Shown: positions 13,470 to 21,298, numbered from the stretch's first letter. The stretch: 25,755 nucleotides of DNA from Pinisolibacter sp040275425 (GCA_040275425.1 JBEOKB010000003.1:1-25755), one strand, 5' to 3'. Made by a program: numbers and translations. The notes: a model not told the origin generated them from the letters alone.

Positions 13470-13838
13470 TCACTTCTTCTTACCGGCGATCGCCTTCGCG
13501 GGACCCTTGCGGGTGCGGGCGTTCGTGTGGGTGCGCTGGCCGCGGACCGGCAGGCCGCGACGATGACGCAGGCCGCGGTAGCAGCCGAGGTCCATCAGAC
13601 GCTTGATGTTCATCGCCACTTCGCGACGCAGGTCGCCCTCGACGATGTAGTCGCGGTCGATCATCTCGCGGATCTGCAGCACTTCGGCGTCGCTGAGGTC
13701 CTGGACCCGGCGCTCGGCCGCGATGTTGATCTTCGCCACGATCTCGGCGGCCTTCTTGGGGCCGATGCCGTGGATGTACTGAAGCGCGATGACGACGCGC
13801 TTGTTGGTCGGAATGTTCACGCCTGCAATGCGGGCCAC
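13470..13838 (-). CDS. rpsM: 30S ribosomal protein S13 (uS13)
   Basis: S13 (122 aa) is in the small-subunit head, forms intersubunit bridges B1a/B1b and contacts P-site tRNA with its C-terminal tail. Typical blocks are ARIAGVNIPTNKRV (2-15), YIHGIGPKKAAEI and GCYRGLRHRRGLPVRGQRTHT (85-105), ending in the basic GPAKAIAGKKK. The start is GTG (13836-13838) with GGAG seven bases upstream. It is separated from adk by a 259-base gap with two hairpins, so it may have its own promoter or an attenuated supply of transcript from upstream. Confidence 0.97.
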   Translation of the reverse strand: MARIAGVNIPTNKRVVIALQYIHGIGPKKAAEIVAKINIAAERRVQDLSDAEVLQIREMIDRDYIVEGDLRREVAMNIKRLMDLGCYRGLRHRRGLPVRGQRTHTNARTRKGPAKAIAGKKK

Positions 13839-13946
13839 GGTGTCTCTCCAGTCGATTCCAGAGCCCCACCATCAGGGCTCTTCGTTCGAGGTCGACCGCG
13901 CGGATCGATTCGTCCGGGACTTCTGGTCCATGACGAAATGACCGGC

Positions 13947-14044
13947 GGCCGAAACCCTCCGGGTTCGGCCCCGATCGCACGTCTCACGCGATGTGGGCCG
14001 TCTGATAACGGATTCCACGGCCGGGCGCAACCGCCCGGCCGTGG
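13947..14044 (-). terminator. Hairpins in the adk-rpsM gap (internal terminator or attenuator)
   Basis: The 259-base gap between adk and rpsM has no gene. At 14015-14044 a perfect 13-bp stem (CCACGGCCGGGCG with its complement) has a four-base loop; on the minus strand it is followed by AATCCGTTATC rather than a T run. At 13947-13970 a second stem pairs GGCCGAAACCC with GGGTTCGGCC, with one bulged A and a three-base loop. The first is strong enough to terminate or stabilise the adk mRNA end. Confidence 0.55.
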
Positions 14045-14097
14045 TCTCCGATGCACGATCCGGCGCGTGATCCGCGCCGGGAATTCGTTTCACGCCG

Positions 14098-14679
14098 TCA
14101 GGCGCCGAGCACCTTGCCGATCGCGGCCGTGACCTCGTCGATGCCCATCATGCCGTCGACGGTCTTGAGCTCGCCGGTCGAGGCGTAGTAGCCCGACAGC
14201 GGCGCGGTCTTCTCCTGGTACTCGACCAGACGCTTGCGGAAGCTCTCCGGATTGTCGTCCGGACGCGGGGTGCCACCGGCGGCGATGGTCTCCTTGACGC
14301 GGTTCTCCATACGAGCGACCAGCGCCTCGGCATCGACCACCAGTTCGACGACGGCGTCGAGCTTCAGCCCCTTGGACTTCAGCATGACGGTCAGCGCCTC
14401 GGCCTGGGGCACGGTGCGCGGGAAGCCGTCGAGGATGAAGCCGTTCCGGCAATCGGCCTCGTCGATGCGGTCGGCGACCACACCGATGACGATGTCGTCG
14501 GAGACGAGACCGCCCGACTCCATCACCGCCTTGGCCTTGAGGCCGACTTCGGAACCGGCCTTGACGGCGGCGCGCAGCATGTCGCCGGTCGAAAGCTGAA
14601 CGATGCCGAACTTCTCGACCAGGCGCGTGGCCTGCGTTCCCTTACCCGCCCCCGGCGGTCCGAGCAGAATGAGCCTCAT
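14098..14679 (-). CDS. adk: Adenylate kinase
   Basis: Adk (193 aa) catalyses ATP + AMP = 2 ADP in the cytoplasm and maintains adenylate balance. The P-loop GPPGAGKGTQ is at 7-16; STGDMLRAAV (30-39) is the AMP-binding segment, GFILDGFPRTVPQAEAL (about 79-95) contains the DGFPRT motif, and RMENRVKETI precedes the LID. The LID is the short form, lacking the Cys/His zinc site and the extra 25 or so residues of long-type enzymes, which explains the length. The ATG at 14677-14679 overlaps the secY stop as ATGA, with GGGAGGA upstream inside secY, so translation is coupled. Linkage to secY is standard for spc operons. Confidence 0.97.
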   Translation of the reverse strand: MRLILLGPPGAGKGTQATRLVEKFGIVQLSTGDMLRAAVKAGSEVGLKAKAVMESGGLVSDDIVIGVVADRIDEADCRNGFILDGFPRTVPQAEALTVMLKSKGLKLDAVVELVVDAEALVARMENRVKETIAAGGTPRPDDNPESFRKRLVEYQEKTAPLSGYYASTGELKTVDGMMGIDEVTAAIGKVLGA

Positions 14680-16007
14680 CGACGTCCTCCCCTGAGCTTC
14701 GCCCGCTTGATCAAGCCTTCGTATTGATGGGCGAGCAGATGTCCCTGAATCTGCGACACCGTGTCCATGGTGACGGAGACCACGATCAACAGCGACGTGC
14801 CGCCGAAATAGAACGGGACACCGGTCCAGGAAATGAGGAATTCGGGTAATAGACATACGATCGTGATGTAGATCGCCCCGAGAACCGTGATGCGCGTCAG
14901 CACATAGTCGATGTACTCGGCGGTGCGCTCACCCGGACGGATGCCCGGAATGAAGCCGCCGTGCTTCTTCAGATTGTCGGCGGTATCGGTCGGGTTGAAC
15001 ACGATCGCCGTATAGAAGAACGCGAAGAAGATGATCAACGCGGCATACATCAGCATGTAGAGCGGCTGGCCGTGGCCGAGCAGCGCCGTCACCGTGGTCA
15101 GCCATCCCGAGGCCTCGCCGGACTGGAAGTTGGCGACGGTCGCCGGAACCAGCAGCAGCGAGGAGGCGAAGATCGGCGGGATGACGCCCGAGGTGTTGAG
15201 CTTCAGCGGCAGATGCGAGGACTGGCCCTGCATGATCTGATTGCCGACCTGTCGCTTCGGGTACTGGATCAGAAGCCGGCGCTGGGCGCGCTCCATGTAG
15301 ACCACGAAGCCGACGACCACGACCGCGACCACGATGATGGCGAGGATCGAGAAGGTCGAGATGGCGCCCTGGCGGCCGAGCTCGAGCGTGCCGGCGATGG
15401 CGGAGGGCAGGCCCGCGACGATACCGGCGAAGATGATCAGCGAGGTGCCGTTGCCGATGCCGCGCGAAGTGATCTGCTCGCCGAGCCACATCAGGAACAT
15501 GGTGCCGCCGAGCAGCGTGATCGTCGCCGACAGACGGAAGAACATGCCGGGCGCGGAGACGACGCCGGAGGCGCCCTCGAGACCGACGGCGATGCCCCAG
15601 GCCTGGAAGATCGCCAGCACGACGGTGAGGAAGCGGGTGTACTGGTTGAGCTGCTTGCGGCCCGACTCGCCCTCCTTCTTCAACGCCTCCCACGAGGGGA
15701 CGACCGTCGTCATGAGCTGGACGATGATCGAGGCGGAGATGTAGGGCATGATGCCGAGGGCGAAGATCGCCATACGACCGACGGCGCCGCCGGAGAACAT
15801 GTTGGCGAGACCGAGAATGCCGGTCTGGGCATTCGAGAACGCCTTGGCGAGGGCGTCCGCGTCGATGCCCGGCAGCGGCAGATAGGTGCCCAGCCGATAC
15901 ACGAGAAGCGCACCCAGTGTGAACCAGATGCGCTTCTTGAGTTCCTCGGCCTTGCCGAAGGCACCCCAGTTGAGATTGGCCGCGAGCTGTTCGGCAGCAG
16001 ACGCCAT
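14676..16007 (-). CDS. secY: Protein translocase subunit SecY
   Basis: SecY (443 aa) is the channel-forming core of the SecYEG inner-membrane translocon. Ten hydrophobic helices can be followed. Characteristic segments include KKRIWFTLGALLVYRLGTYL (first helix), the plug/early loop around GRMAIFALGIMPYISASII, SRGIGNGTSLIIFAGIVAGLP, the cytoplasmic loop MERAQRRLLIQYPKRQVG that contacts SecA and the ribosome, and LKKHGGFIPGIRPGERTAEY. The C-terminus LLAHQYEGLIKRAKLRGGRR is typical. It starts at ATG 16005-16007, 61 bases after rplO, and its stop overlaps the adk start. Location among ribosomal genes gives coupled supply of translocon and ribosomes. Confidence 0.98.
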   Translation of the reverse strand: MASAAEQLAANLNWGAFGKAEELKKRIWFTLGALLVYRLGTYLPLPGIDADALAKAFSNAQTGILGLANMFSGGAVGRMAIFALGIMPYISASIIVQLMTTVVPSWEALKKEGESGRKQLNQYTRFLTVVLAIFQAWGIAVGLEGASGVVSAPGMFFRLSATITLLGGTMFLMWLGEQITSRGIGNGTSLIIFAGIVAGLPSAIAGTLELGRQGAISTFSILAIIVVAVVVVGFVVYMERAQRRLLIQYPKRQVGNQIMQGQSSHLPLKLNTSGVIPPIFASSLLLVPATVANFQSGEASGWLTTVTALLGHGQPLYMLMYAALIIFFAFFYTAIVFNPTDTADNLKKHGGFIPGIRPGERTAEYIDYVLTRITVLGAIYITIVCLLPEFLISWTGVPFYFGGTSLLIVVSVTMDTVSQIQGHLLAHQYEGLIKRAKLRGGRR

Positions 16008-16068
16008 GTCACTCGTCTCCGGTGCTTCGTAAGGGAGATATGTAATGCGAGATGGTCGATGCGGCCGA

Positions 16069-16551
16069 TCACTCGGCCGCGTCGGCCTTCTTCTTCTCGG
16101 CGACGGTCACCTTGCCGCCCGCCTTCTCCACCGCCGCGATCGCGGGAGCGGAAGCACCGGCGACCTCGAAGGTCAGCGCGGACTTGGGCTCGCCGGGGCC
16201 GAGGAGACGGACGCCGTCCTTGAGGCGGCGGATGACGCCGGCGGCCTTGAGGGCCTCACCGGTGATCGCCGCCTTGGCATCGAGCCGACCGGCGTCGATG
16301 GCCACCTGGATACGGGCCAGGGAGACCTCGTTGTAGTCGAGGCGGAAGATGTTGTTGAAGCCGCGCTTCGGAAGACGGCGATGCAGAGGCATCTGACCAC
16401 CTTCGAAGCCCTTGATGGCCACGCCGGAGCGCGCCTTCTGGCCCTTGACACCCTTGCCCGACGTCTTGCCGAGGCCGGAACCGATACCACGACCGAGGCG
16501 CTTGCCGGACTTGGCGGCACCCGGGTTGTCGCTGATCTCGTTGAGCTTCAT
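16069..16551 (-). CDS. rplO: 50S ribosomal protein L15 (uL15)
   Basis: L15 (160 aa, E. coli 144) binds deep in 23S rRNA and is needed late in subunit assembly. The start MKLNEISDNPGAAKSGKRLG, the glycine-rich extension GRGIGSGLGKTSGKGVKGQK and GFEGGQMPLHRRLPKRGF are diagnostic. The extra length is a C-terminal Lys/Ala tail (VTVAEKKKADAAE), common in alphaproteobacteria. The gene lies 17 bases after rpmD and 61 before secY. Confidence 0.97.
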   Translation of the reverse strand: MKLNEISDNPGAAKSGKRLGRGIGSGLGKTSGKGVKGQKARSGVAIKGFEGGQMPLHRRLPKRGFNNIFRLDYNEVSLARIQVAIDAGRLDAKAAITGEALKAAGVIRRLKDGVRLLGPGEPKSALTFEVAGASAPAIAAVEKAGGKVTVAEKKKADAAE

Positions 16552-16568
16552 CGCTCGCTCCTAAAAAC

Positions 16569-16769
16569 TCAGTTCTCGTCGACGACGCGAACGAGATGGG
16601 CGACCTTGGCGATCATACCGCGAACCGCAGGAGTGTCCTCCAGCGTGGAACGGCGATGCCGCTTGTTGAGGCCGAGGCCGATCAGGGTCTTCTCCTGAAC
16701 GTCCGGGCGACGGATCGGGCTACCGATCTGCTCGACCGTGATCGTCTTGACCGAGGCAGTTTCCGACAT
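16569..16769 (-). CDS. rpmD: 50S ribosomal protein L30 (uL30)
   Basis: L30 (66 aa) is a small large-subunit protein near the 5S rRNA side. It shows the family core ITVEQIGSPIRRPDVQEKTL followed by IGLGLNKRHRRSTLEDTPAVRGMI. The ATG at 16767-16769 has AAGGGTG at suitable distance, favoured over an in-frame GTG three codons upstream. It lies between rpsE (68-base gap) and rplO (17-base gap) in the usual spc order. Confidence 0.95.
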   Translation of the reverse strand: MSETASVKTITVEQIGSPIRRPDVQEKTLIGLGLNKRHRRSTLEDTPAVRGMIAKVAHLVRVVDEN

Positions 16770-16837
16770 GGGGTTCACCCTTCAATCAATCAATACCGGA
16801 ACGGCGACGTTCTCGCGAACGAAACCGCCGGTTCGTC

Positions 16838-17386
16838 TCACGCGTCCGCCGAAGCGTCCGCGCCCTCGGCCCCACGACGAGCCTGCAGGGTCGAAACCTT
16901 CATACCGCGACGAGCGGCGACGGAACGGGGGCTGTCCTCGGCCTTCAGAGCATCGAACGTGGCCCGCACCATGTTGTACGGGTTCGACGAGCCCATCGAC
17001 TTGGCGACCACGTCCTGGACGCCGAGCGTCTCGAACACGGCGCGCATCGGGCCGCCGGCGATGATGCCGGTGCCGGCCGGGGCGGCGCGGACGATGACGC
17101 GGCCGGCACCGTGATGGCCGACGACGTCGTGATGGAGCGTGCGGCCCTCGCGCAGGGACACACGGATCATGCCGCGCTTGGCGGCTTCCGTCGCCTTGCG
17201 GATGGCTTCCGGCACTTCACGGGCCTTGCCGTGGCCGAAGCCGACGCGACCCTTCTGGTCACCCACGACGACGAGCGCGGCGAAGCCGAAGCGACGGCCA
17301 CCCTTCACCACCTTGGCGACGCGGTTGATGTGCACCAGCCGGTCGACGAATTCGCTGTCGCGTTCTTCCCGCTCGAGCTTTGCCAT
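16838..17386 (-). CDS. rpsE: 30S ribosomal protein S5 (uS5)
   Basis: S5 (182 aa, E. coli 167) helps form the mRNA entry tunnel and affects decoding accuracy. The N-terminal double-stranded RNA-binding part includes EFVDRLVHINRVAKVVKGGRRF; the C-terminal part includes GGPMRAVFETLGVQDVVAKSMGSSNPYNMVRATFDAL. The C-terminal 10-15 residues (RRGAEGADASADA) are an Ala-rich extension. The ATG at 17384-17386 gives the normal MAKLEREERD start; the open frame upstream overlaps rplR and has no homology. It lies 49 bases after rplR. Confidence 0.97.
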   Translation of the reverse strand: MAKLEREERDSEFVDRLVHINRVAKVVKGGRRFGFAALVVVGDQKGRVGFGHGKAREVPEAIRKATEAAKRGMIRVSLREGRTLHHDVVGHHGAGRVIVRAAPAGTGIIAGGPMRAVFETLGVQDVVAKSMGSSNPYNMVRATFDALKAEDSPRSVAARRGMKVSTLQARRGAEGADASADA

Positions 17387-17435
17387 GTCGGTTCTTCCCT
17401 CGTGCGCAGCCGTCCCGGCGCGCCTCAATCCGTGA

Positions 17436-17795
17436 TCAGAAGTCGAGACCACCCTCGCGGGCGGCTTCGGCGAGCGCCTTGACGCGGCCGTGGTAGATGA
17501 AGCGGCCGCGATCGAACACGACCTCCTTCACACCCGCGGCGACCGCGCGCTCGGCGACGAGCTTGCCCACGGCCGAGGCCGCGGCAACGTCGGCGCCGGT
17601 CTTGAGGCTGCCCTTGAGCGAGGCGTCCAGGGTCGACGCGGCGGCGAGGGTGACCCCGTTCGCATCGTCGATGACCTGAGCATAGATGTTCTTCGACGAG
17701 CGATGAACCGAGAGCCGGGGACGGCCGTTCGCCGCCGCCTTGACGGCACGGCGCACGCGAGCCGCACGACGCTCCGTAGTGGTCTTATTGGCCAT
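17436..17795 (-). CDS. rplR: 50S ribosomal protein L18 (uL18)
   Basis: L18 (119 aa, E. coli 117) binds 5S rRNA and attaches it to the central protuberance. Visible features are the basic N-terminus (KTTTERRAARVRRAVK), PRLSVHRSSKNIYAQVIDD (26-44), and the C-terminal FDRGRFIYHGRVKALAEAAREGGLDF, the most conserved part. It follows rplF by 12 bases and precedes rpsE by 49, in the standard spc order. Confidence 0.97.
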   Translation of the reverse strand: MANKTTTERRAARVRRAVKAAANGRPRLSVHRSSKNIYAQVIDDANGVTLAAASTLDASLKGSLKTGADVAAASAVGKLVAERAVAAGVKEVVFDRGRFIYHGRVKALAEAAREGGLDF

Positions 17796-17807
17796 GGCGG
17801 CAGCTCC

Positions 17808-18347
17808 TTACTTCTTCTTGCCTTCCTTGCGGAAGATCTTCTCGCCGGCGTACTTGACGCCCTTGCCCTTGTAGGGCTCGGGGCCGCGCCATTCGCGGAT
17901 CTCGGCCGCGACCTGCCCGACCTGCTGCTTGTCGATGCCGGAGACGACGATCTGATCCTGCTTGGGTCCGAGGACCTGGATCGCGATGCCTTCCGGGACC
18001 GGGAACAGCACGTCGTGGCTGTAGCCGAGCGAGAGGTTCAGGACGTTGCCGTTGAGCGCCGCCTTGTAGCCGACGCCGTTGATCTCGAGCTTCTTCTCGA
18101 AGCCCTTCGAAACGCCGACCATGAGGTTCGAGATCATCGTGCGGGACATGCCCCACAGCGACCGGGCGAGCTTGGACTCGTCCTTCGGCGCCACGGAGAT
18201 GCCGTCGTCACCACGGGTGACTTCGACGAGATCGTGAACAGTAAAAGAAAGGGTGCCCTTGGGACCCTTGACGTTGACGGCCTGACCCGCGATCTCCGCG
18301 GTGACACCGGCGGGAACCGGCACGGCCTTCTTTCCGATGCGTGACAT
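17808..18347 (-). CDS. rplF: 50S ribosomal protein L6 (uL6)
   Basis: L6 (179 aa, E. coli 177) lies near the factor-binding site below the L7/L12 stalk. It starts MSRIGKKAVPVPAGV and contains two repeated alpha/beta folds; the second carries GVGYKAALNGNVLNLSLGYSH and the rRNA-binding KQQVGQVAAEIREWRGPEPYKG(K)GVKYAGE block, whose core GPEPYKGKGVKY is nearly universal. The tail FRKEGKKK is basic. It lies 26 bases after rpsH and 12 before rplR. Confidence 0.97.
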   Translation of the reverse strand: MSRIGKKAVPVPAGVTAEIAGQAVNVKGPKGTLSFTVHDLVEVTRGDDGISVAPKDESKLARSLWGMSRTMISNLMVGVSKGFEKKLEINGVGYKAALNGNVLNLSLGYSHDVLFPVPEGIAIQVLGPKQDQIVVSGIDKQQVGQVAAEIREWRGPEPYKGKGVKYAGEKIFRKEGKKK

Positions 18348-18373
18348 GGGGAACCCCGTCTCGTTGTCCGGCC

Positions 18374-18772
18374 TCAGAAGACCTTGCAGAGCACTTCGCC
18401 GCCGACGTTGGCGTCACGAGCGGCGTGATCGGCCATCACGCCCTTCGGCGTCGACAGGATCGTCACACCGAGGCCGTTGGCGACGCGCGGAATGTTCGTC
18501 ACCGACGAATAGACCCGGCGGCCCGGCTTGGAGACGCGCGAAATTTCGCGAATCACCGGCTGGCCGTCGAAGTACTTCAGCTCGATCTCGAACTCGGACT
18601 TGCCGCCGTCGAAGTCGATCTTGGTGTAACCGCGAATGTAGCCCTCGGTCTTCAGGACGTCGAGCAGGTTGCCGCGCAGCTTGGAGGCCGGGGTCGACAC
18701 CTTCGACTTCTTGCGAAGCTGGGCATTGCGGATACGGGTGATCATATCGCCCAGAGGATCGGTCATGGTCAT
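18374..18772 (-). CDS. rpsH: 30S ribosomal protein S8 (uS8)
   Basis: S8 (132 aa) is a primary 16S rRNA-binding protein essential for platform assembly; in E. coli it represses the spc operon by binding mRNA near rplE. Visible blocks are MTDPLGDMITRIRNAQ, the central ISRVSKPGRRVYSS and the C-terminal rRNA-binding GLGVTILSTPKGVMADHAAR. Two ATGs (18772 and 18766) are in frame; 18772 is chosen because alphaproteobacterial S8 commonly starts M-x-M-T-D-P and GAGGA is ten bases upstream. I could not identify an S8-binding mRNA mimic near rplE by eye. Confidence 0.96.
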   Translation of the reverse strand: MTMTDPLGDMITRIRNAQLRKKSKVSTPASKLRGNLLDVLKTEGYIRGYTKIDFDGGKSEFEIELKYFDGQPVIREISRVSKPGRRVYSSVTNIPRVANGLGVTILSTPKGVMADHAARDANVGGEVLCKVF

Positions 18773-18785
18773 GGGGATTTCGTCC

Positions 18786-19091
18786 TCACCAGCTCGACTT
18801 GACCAGGCCGGGGATCATCCCCATGTTGCCCAGCTCACGAAGCGCGACGCGCGACATCTTCAGCTTGCGATAGTAGGCACGCGGACGGCCCGTCACCTCG
18901 CAGCGGTTGCGGATGCGCACCTTGGCACCGTTGCGCGGCAGCTCGGCGAGTTTCATCACCGCCTGCATGCGCTCCTCGGGCGAGGTTTCGCGGTTCATGA
19001 TCACCGACTTGAGTTCGGTGCGCTTCTTGAGATCACGCGCCGTCATCTGGCGACGACGGTTGTTCTTCTCGATCGAGCTCTTCTTGGCCAT
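18786..19091 (-). CDS. rpsN: 30S ribosomal protein S14 (uS14), zinc-independent type
   Basis: S14 (101 aa) sits in the small-subunit head and is needed for late 30S assembly. This is the long, zinc-free form: the region that would hold the CXXC pairs in zinc-type S14 reads VRIRNRCEVTGRPRAYYRKL with a single Cys. The C-terminus LRELGNMGMIPGLVKSSW is diagnostic. It lies between rplE (27-base gap) and rpsH (13-base gap). Confidence 0.97.
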   Translation of the reverse strand: MAKKSSIEKNNRRRQMTARDLKKRTELKSVIMNRETSPEERMQAVMKLAELPRNGAKVRIRNRCEVTGRPRAYYRKLKMSRVALRELGNMGMIPGLVKSSW

Positions 19092-19118
19092 GTCTTTCCT
19101 ATCCTCTGCCGTAACGGC

Positions 19119-19679
19119 TCACTGACGGAACGGGAAGTTGAAGAGCTTGAGCAGCTCACGGGCTTCTTCGTCGGTCTTGGCCGTCGTACAGACGATGATG
19201 TCCATACCCCAGATCTGATCAACCTTGTCGTAGTTGATCTCCGGGAAAACGATGTGTTCCTTCACGCCCATGGCGAAGTTGCCACGGCCGTCGAAGCTCT
19301 TGGGGTTCAAGCCGCGGAAGTCGCGGACGCGCGGGAGCGCGATCGTGATCAGGCGATCCAGGAACTCGTACATGCGCGACTTGCGAAGGGTGACCTTCGC
19401 GCCGATCGGCATGTTCTCACGAATCTTGAAGGTGGCGATCGCCTGACGGGCGCGGGTGATCACCGGCTTCTGGCCGGCAATGAGCGCGAGATCCGCGGCG
19501 GCGACGGACGCCTTCTTGCTATCGGCGACGGACTCGCCGACGCCCATGTTCAGCACGATCTTCTCGAGAGTCGGCACTTCGAACGTGTTCTTGTAACCGA
19601 ACTTCTCGATCATCGCCGGGCGCACCACGTCTTCGTAGTGCTTCTTCATGCGCGGCGAGTTCACAGCGACCTCAGCCAT
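19119..19679 (-). CDS. rplE: 50S ribosomal protein L5 (uL5)
   Basis: L5 (186 aa, E. coli 179) binds 5S rRNA and contacts P-site tRNA and S13 across bridge B1b. Family blocks include VPTLEKIVLNMGVGESVADSK, GQKPVITRARQAIATFKIRE, the LPRVRDFRGLNPKSFDGRGN loop and the C-terminal MDIIVCTTAKTDEEARELLK. The ATG at 19677-19679 lies inside the end of rplX, giving an eight-base overlap, so translation is probably coupled. The N-terminus carries about seven extra residues compared with E. coli. Confidence 0.97.
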   Translation of the reverse strand: MAEVAVNSPRMKKHYEDVVRPAMIEKFGYKNTFEVPTLEKIVLNMGVGESVADSKKASVAAADLALIAGQKPVITRARQAIATFKIRENMPIGAKVTLRKSRMYEFLDRLITIALPRVRDFRGLNPKSFDGRGNFAMGVKEHIVFPEINYDKVDQIWGMDIIVCTTAKTDEEARELLKLFNFPFRQ

Positions 19680-19986
19680 CGATCAGATCTCCCGAGCGCT
19701 TGGCGACGCGGACCTTGCGGCCGTCTTCCAGAACCTTGAAGCCGACGCGGGTGGCCTTGCCGTCCTTGTCGGCGACGGCGAGGTTCGAAAGATGGATCGG
19801 GCTCTCCTTGGAGATGATCCCACCCTCGTTCGCGCCCTGCGGCTTCTGATGACGCTGAACCATGTTGACGCCGCGAACGAGCGCACGCTCTTCCGTCGGC
19901 ATCACCTGGATCACTTCACCCGCCTTGCCCTTGTCGCGGCCGGCGAGCACGACGACCTTGTCGCCCTTCTTGATCTTCGCGGCCAT
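19672..19986 (-). CDS. rplX: 50S ribosomal protein L24 (uL24)
   Basis: L24 (104 aa) is an assembly initiator of the large subunit at the tunnel exit. The KOW motif is evident at residues 6-25 (KKGDKVVVLAGRDKGKAGEV), followed by GVNMVQRHQKPQGANEGGII and the C-terminal GFKVLEDGRKVRVAKRSGDLID. Its ATG shares one base with the rplN stop (TAATG), and its end overlaps rplE by eight bases, so three genes in a row are translationally linked. Confidence 0.97.
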   Translation of the reverse strand: MAAKIKKGDKVVVLAGRDKGKAGEVIQVMPTEERALVRGVNMVQRHQKPQGANEGGIISKESPIHLSNLAVADKDGKATRVGFKVLEDGRKVRVAKRSGDLIDG

Positions 19987-20354
19987 TACAGCACCTCCGG
20001 CGCCAGCGAGAGGATCTTCGTGTGGTTCTTGGCGCGAAGTTCGCGCGGAACCGGTCCGAAGATACGGGTCCCGATCGGCTCCTTCTGATTGTTGATCAGA
20101 ACGGCCGCGTTGCGGTCGAAACGGATGACCTGTCCGTCCGCCCGATGAATGTCCTTGCGAACACGAACGACGACCGCCTTCATGACGTCGCCCTTCTTGA
20201 CGCGCCCACGCGGGATCGCTTCCTTCACCGAGACGACGATCACGTCGCCCACGGTGGCGTACTTGCGCTTCGATCCGCCGAGCACCTTGATGCACATGAC
20301 GCGCTTGGCACCCGAGTTGTCGGCGACGTCGAGGTTGGTCTGCATTTGAATCAT
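19986..20354 (-). CDS. rplN: 50S ribosomal protein L14 (uL14)
   Basis: L14 (122 aa) lies at the subunit interface (bridges B5 and B8) and is the site where the silencing factor RsfS binds. The signature start MIQMQTNLDVADNSGAKRVM, the KRKYATVGDVIVVSVKEAIP segment and the end RELRAKNHTKILSLAPEVL are all typical. It is 35 bases after rpsQ, and the stop TAA overlaps the rplX ATG by one base. Confidence 0.98.
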   Translation of the reverse strand: MIQMQTNLDVADNSGAKRVMCIKVLGGSKRKYATVGDVIVVSVKEAIPRGRVKKGDVMKAVVVRVRKDIHRADGQVIRFDRNAAVLINNQKEPIGTRIFGPVPRELRAKNHTKILSLAPEVL

Positions 20355-20389
20355 GACCGACCGCCTTTCCTATCTTTTCGTCGCCGACT

Positions 20390-20632
20390 TCAGATCGCGC
20401 CGACCGGACCGATGACGACCCAGCGCTTGTTCTTGGACAGCGGCCGGGCCTCTTCGATCGCGACCTGGTCGCCGACCTTGAAGCGGTTCTCTTCGTCGTG
20501 AGCGTGGTACTTCTTGGAACGACGCACGGTCTTCTTCAGAAGCGGATGGGTGAAGCGACGCTCCACCTCGACCACGATGGTCTTGTCGTTCTTGTCGCTG
20601 ACGACGACGCCCTGCAGCACGCGCTTCGGCAT
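20390..20632 (-). CDS. rpsQ: 30S ribosomal protein S17 (uS17)
   Basis: S17 (80 aa, E. coli 84) is a primary 16S rRNA-binding protein of OB-fold type. It shows MPKRVLQGVVVSDKNDKTIV, VERRFTHPLLKKTVRRSKKY and the motif HDEENRFKVGDQVAIEEARP that carries the conserved acidic and glycine positions. The C-terminus SKNKRWVVIGPVGAI is normal. It is 11 bases after rpmC in the S10-spc junction. Confidence 0.97.
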   Translation of the reverse strand: MPKRVLQGVVVSDKNDKTIVVEVERRFTHPLLKKTVRRSKKYHAHDEENRFKVGDQVAIEEARPLSKNKRWVVIGPVGAI

Positions 20633-20643
20633 GGCCGTCTCCC

Positions 20644-20835
20644 TTAGCTCGCGCGCTTGGCGCGGATGATGGTCTGGATCCGGGCGATGTCACGCCGGAC
20701 CTGGCGCACCCGCGCCGTGTTCTCGAGCTGTCCCGTCGCCTTCTGGAAGCGGAGGTTGAACTGCTCTTTCTTCAGCTTCTCGAGCTCGTCACCGAGTTCG
20801 TCGAGCGTCTTGGTGTTGATGTCCGCGGTCTTCAT
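20644..20835 (-). CDS. rpmC: 50S ribosomal protein L29 (uL29)
   Basis: L29 (63 aa) is a two-helix hairpin near the exit tunnel, contacting L23. Conserved residues are seen in LDELGDELEKLKKEQFNLRF, followed by QKATGQLENTARVRQVRRDI and the end ARIQTIIRAKRAS. The ATG at 20833-20835 is placed by homology; the open frame upstream overlaps rplP. It is 14 bases after rplP and 11 before rpsQ. Confidence 0.97.
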   Translation of the reverse strand: MKTADINTKTLDELGDELEKLKKEQFNLRFQKATGQLENTARVRQVRRDIARIQTIIRAKRAS

Positions 20836-20849
20836 CGGTCCTACCCCCG

Positions 20850-21263
20850 TCAGTCGGCGATGCGCTCGATGAAGCGCGTACGGATCGGGAGCTTGGCGGC
20901 TCCCAGACGCAGTGCTTCCTCGGCGATCTCGTGGCTGACGCCGTCGATCTCGAACAGGATGCGGCCCGGGTTGACACGGCACGCCCAATATTCGGGAGCG
21001 CCCTTGCCCTTACCCATGCGCACTTCGGTCGGCTTCGAAGAAACCGGGACGTCGGGGAACACGCGAATCCACACGCGCCCCTGACGCTTCATCTGACGGG
21101 TGATCGCGCGGCGAGCCGCCTCGATCTGCCGGGCGGTCACCCGCTCCGGCTCCAACGCCTTCAGGCCATAGGTTCCGAAATCAAGGCTGAAACCGCCCTT
21201 GGCGGCGCCCTTGATACGGCCCTTGAACTGCTTGCGGAACTTCGTGCGCTTCGGCTGCAGCAT
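20850..21263 (-). CDS. rplP: 50S ribosomal protein L16 (uL16)
   Basis: L16 (137 aa, E. coli 136) helps position A-site tRNA and is added late in 50S assembly. The start MLQPKRTKFRKQFKGRIKG, the core VSSKPTEVRMGKGKGAPEYW and the following VNPGRILFEIDGVSHEIAEE are characteristic. The arginine-containing loop RMGKGKG is intact. It is 35 bases after rpsC and 14 before rpmC. Confidence 0.98.
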   Translation of the reverse strand: MLQPKRTKFRKQFKGRIKGAAKGGFSLDFGTYGLKALEPERVTARQIEAARRAITRQMKRQGRVWIRVFPDVPVSSKPTEVRMGKGKGAPEYWACRVNPGRILFEIDGVSHEIAEEALRLGAAKLPIRTRFIERIAD

Positions 21264-21298
21264 CGTCGTTCTCTCTCATCCCAATCTGGCTGCCGGCC

